Assembly: GCA_002392405.1 (NCBI GenBank)
Contig: DGGY01000009.1
Span: forward strand, 1 to 7,072
Direction of reading: 5' to 3'
Length of the DNA stretch: 7,072 nt
Origin: Treponema sp. UBA3862
Lineage (GTDB): Bacteria; Spirochaetota; Spirochaetia; Treponematales; Treponemataceae
Shown here: in pieces, positions 5,397 to 7,072 of the stretch
How the letters are laid out: the number at the start of each line of letters is the position of its first letter
Numbering within the stretch: position 1 is the first letter of the stretch
Notes under the pieces: model-generated
Seen by the model: only the letters and a program-made list of their open reading frames with translations
Databases searched by the model: none
What the model was told of the DNA's origin: nothing
Position numbers and translations under genes: made by a program

Positions 5397-6002
5397 ATGT
5401 ATATAACATGCTTAGACATGGAAGGCGTTATTTCACCGGAGATATGGATTGAATTTTCTAAGGTTTCAGGAATTCCTGAATTAAGCCGCACAACCCGCGA
5501 CGAACCTGACTACGACAAGCTTATGAAATGGCGTATCGGTATATTAAAGGAACACGGACTTACCTTAAAAGACATTCAGGATACAATCGCAAAAATTGAC
5601 CCGCTTCCGGGTGCTAAAGAATTTTTAGATGAACTGCGTTCCTGCTGTCAGACTGTTGTTTTGAGCGACACTTTTGAAGAATTTGCAGGTCCAATCCTCA
5701 AAAAACTCGGTCAGCCTGTAATTTTCTGTAACAGCCTTAAAGTTGACGAAAAAGGCTTTATTGTTGAACATAAAATGCGCTGCCAGCAGTCAAAACTCAC
5801 AACCGTAAAAGCGCTCCAGTCAATCGGTTTCGAAACAATTGCTTTCGGGGACAGTTACAATGACCTTGGAATGATTCAGGCAAGTAAAGCAGGGTTCTTA
5901 TTCCGCACCACAGACAAAATCAAAAATGATTTCCCGAATATTCCTGCCTTTACGGAATACGACGACCTTCTTAATGCGATTAAAAAAGAATTAGGAAAGT
6001 AG
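5397..6002 (+). CDS. thrH: ThrH-type phosphoserine phosphatase / homoserine phosphotransferase
   Basis: HAD-superfamily enzyme. The Pseudomonas ThrH family dephosphorylates phosphoserine and can pass the phosphate to homoserine, linking serine and threonine synthesis. The 201-residue length matches that family. Motifs are CLDMEG with nucleophile D7 and E9 in place of the usual second Asp, PEIWIEF, TTRDEPDYD (32-40), LSDTF with motif II S90, K133 as the likely motif III lysine, and GDSYND (151-156) with metal-binding D152 and D156. The small helical cap lies between motifs I and II. The ATG at 5397 has AAGGAA six bases upstream. TATTAT at 5368-5373 could be a -10 box, but no good -35 accompanies it. 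The end overlaps the convergent pseudouridine synthase gene by 12 bases. The activity balance between phosphatase and transferase cannot be read from sequence. Confidence 0.9.
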   Translation: MYITCLDMEGVISPEIWIEFSKVSGIPELSRTTRDEPDYDKLMKWRIGILKEHGLTLKDIQDTIAKIDPLPGAKEFLDELRSCCQTVVLSDTFEEFAGPILKKLGQPVIFCNSLKVDEKGFIVEHKMRCQQSKLTTVKALQSIGFETIAFGDSYNDLGMIQASKAGFLFRTTDKIKNDFPNIPAFTEYDDLLNAIKKELGK

Positions 6003-6779
6003 TTTTACTTCATCCCCTTCAAGTTCCCTGTATTCTCCCGGTTTAAGGGATTCATCAAGATACAGGGAACCCATTTTTACCCGTTTTAAGTAAACGACTT
6101 CATTTCCAGACTGGCTGAACATTCTTTTTACCTGATGAAATTTACCTTCGTATATTGTAAGAAAACAGTCTGTCTGCCCTGAGGAATTATTTTCTGCAGC
6201 GGCCAGAAGCCTTTTATCACTACACTCTTCTTTCCAGACAAGCTTTGAGGGGGCCGCGTCAAAGCCTTCTTCATTCTGTTCACGGTCAATCCAGAAACCT
6301 TCAGAAAACTTTTTTACATACTCATTTTTCTGTTCTTCTGTAAGTTTGTCACGGAGTCCCACTGCATAAGTTTTAGGTGCATGAGTTTTCGGGGAAAGAA
6401 TTTTATGGGTAAGCTCACCATCAGTTGTTAAGATTAAAAGTCCTTCAGTGTCGATATCGAGCCTTCCCATACAATGAAGGTCGCCGCCTAAAAATTTATG
6501 CCTGAAAGATTCATCGAGAAGGTCAAAAACTGTCCTGTGAAGCCCGTCTTTATTGGCACACACAAGGTCCTTACATTTATTGAGCATGATATATAAATCG
6601 CTGTAGAGGGGAACTTTTTCTCCGTCTATTACAAGCTCATCTTTTAAAATATCAATTTTTGAAGCGGGATCTGTTACTGTTTTTCCGTTAATAAAGACAA
6701 TTCCCTGGTGACAGAGTTTTTTTACGTCTTTTCTGCTTCCAAAACCGTGATGAGCTAAAACTTTGTCCAGTCTTTCCAA
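5991..6779 (-). CDS. rsuA: Pseudouridine synthase, RsuA family (probable 16S rRNA U516)
   Basis: Isomerises a uridine in rRNA; RsuA makes pseudouridine 516 in 16S rRNA. With the TTG start at 6779 the product is 262 residues. It has an N-terminal S4 RNA-binding domain (1 to about 48, RLDKVLAHHGFGSRKDVKKL and GIVFINGKTV). The catalytic domain has GRLDIDTEGLLILTTDGELTH (105-125) with catalytic D108, and KTYAV (136-140). The C-terminal signature is EGKFHQVKRMF (211-221). It is longer than E. coli RsuA, with an extra stretch at about 165-205. No ATG fits: the only upstream ATG (6839) would start inside a GC-rich hairpin and add 20 residues unlike the family. TTG has AGGAG seven bases upstream and puts RLDK at residue 3. 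Related RluB/E/F enzymes act on 23S rRNA and remain possible. Confidence 0.87.
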   Translation of the reverse strand: MERLDKVLAHHGFGSRKDVKKLCHQGIVFINGKTVTDPASKIDILKDELVIDGEKVPLYSDLYIMLNKCKDLVCANKDGLHRTVFDLLDESFRHKFLGGDLHCMGRLDIDTEGLLILTTDGELTHKILSPKTHAPKTYAVGLRDKLTEEQKNEYVKKFSEGFWIDREQNEEGFDAAPSKLVWKEECSDKRLLAAAENNSSGQTDCFLTIYEGKFHQVKRMFSQSGNEVVYLKRVKMGSLYLDESLKPGEYRELEGDEVKLLS

Positions 6780-6877
6780 ACTGACTCTCCTGCACAAGGG
6801 GGTGGAGCCCCGTAAGTTGCCGGGCAAACGGCCCGGCAATGAGCCTTAAGGCGAAGGGCGGAAGGCCCGGCCGGCGC
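6780..6877. other. GC-rich hairpin region between citrate synthase and rsuA-type genes
   Basis: This 98-base gap is strikingly GC-rich for the window. It contains a perfect 9-bp inverted repeat, TTGCCGGGC (6817-6825) with GCCCGGCAA (6831-6839), around a five-base loop. It also has the 10-base palindrome GCCTTAAGGC (6843-6852), and GGGG/CCCC that can pair (6798-6801 with 6808-6811). No T run follows the stems on either strand, so it is not a standard intrinsic terminator. It may be a processed or stabilising intercistronic structure, or a degenerate palindromic repeat. Confidence 0.5.
6787..6791 (-). promoter_or_regulatory. Shine-Dalgarno that fixes the TTG start of the rsuA-type gene
   Basis: AGGAG on the minus strand, seven bases before the TTG at 6779, is the only good ribosome site near the S4 domain. 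It decides the start in favour of TTG. Confidence 0.75.
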
Positions 6878-7072
6878 TTACAGCGACGGTGTGCCCTGTC
6901 TTTTTTCGATAGGAATATAATCACGCTCTGCAAGAATATTCTTGTAAGCAGGACGGTAAATACGGCCGCCTGCGATAATTTCTTCTATGCGGTGAGCTGA
7001 CCAGCCTGCAATACGGCTTACTGCAAAAAGCGGTGTAAAAAGTTCACGAGGAATGTTGAGCATTGAATAGAT
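6878..7072 (-). CDS. gltA: Citrate synthase, C-terminal fragment (runs off the right edge)
   Basis: Condenses oxaloacetate and acetyl-CoA to citrate. The frame is open to the window edge, giving 64 residues that end in a TAA at 6880-6878. They match the C-terminus of citrate/2-methylcitrate synthases of the type found in Firmicutes and spirochaetes: NIPRELFTPLFAVSRIAGWSAH, then EEIIAGGRIYRPAYK and the closing RDYIPIEKR. The arginine in FAVSR and the RIYRP arginine are family-conserved. The catalytic Asp and His lie upstream, outside the window. Citrate and methylcitrate synthase cannot be told apart from this part. An internal Met at 7063 is not the start. It is followed on the same strand by the rsuA-type gene after 98 bases. 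Confidence 0.88.
   Translation of the reverse strand: MYSMLNIPRELFTPLFAVSRIAGWSAHRIEEIIAGGRIYRPAYKNILAERDYIPIEKRQGTPSL

Noticed and set aside
6688..6933. 81-codon minus-strand frame bridging the citrate synthase end and the rsuA-type start
   Set aside because: Overlaps both genes out of frame and is built largely from the GC-rich hairpins; no family resemblance.

Overview
The window looks like chromosomal DNA of a free-living or host-associated spirochaete, most likely a Treponema of the gut or rumen type. This is inferred from protein character, an overall GC content of about 40% by eye, very AT-rich intergenic DNA and gene content; I could not run a taxonomic search. It holds seven genes. 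Six are complete: apt, tyrA, tsaD, a YibQ-type divergent polysaccharide deacetylase, an alternative sigma-70-family factor, thrH and an rsuA-type pseudouridine synthase make up the full set apart from the seventh-end fragment, which is the 3' end of a citrate synthase gene running off the right edge (so seven complete genes plus one partial).

Layout. From 24 to 3770 the minus strand carries a compact housekeeping cluster, transcribed in the order yibQ-like, tsaD, tyrA, apt, with gaps of 9, 56 and 7 bases. At two junctions the Shine-Dalgarno sequence of the downstream gene overlaps the stop codon of the upstream gene. A good sigma-70 promoter lies just before the cluster, and a strong hairpin with a U tract is wedged between that promoter and the first start codon. 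Upstream of it, also on the minus strand, is the sigma factor gene (3914-4741). A 655-base divergent gap (4742-5396) follows. It contains a near-perfect sigma-54 promoter for the sigma factor gene and two large fold-back (imperfect palindrome) elements. Then thrH runs on the plus strand and ends overlapping by 12 bases the convergent pseudouridine synthase gene. A 98-base GC-rich hairpin region separates that gene from the citrate synthase fragment.

How the parts fit. Most genes are core metabolism or information processing: purine salvage (Apt), tyrosine synthesis (TyrA), tRNA t6A modification (TsaD), 16S rRNA pseudouridylation (RsuA type), serine or threonine phosphate chemistry (ThrH) and entry to the TCA cycle or glutamate synthesis (citrate synthase). 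The most notable element is regulatory. A sigma-54 (RpoN) promoter sits about 40 bases before the start codon of a sigma-70-family factor, predicting a sigma cascade of the RpoN-to-RpoS kind known from Borrelia. The second notable element is the pair of fold-back repeats placed between divergent genes, where ordinary terminators are not expected.
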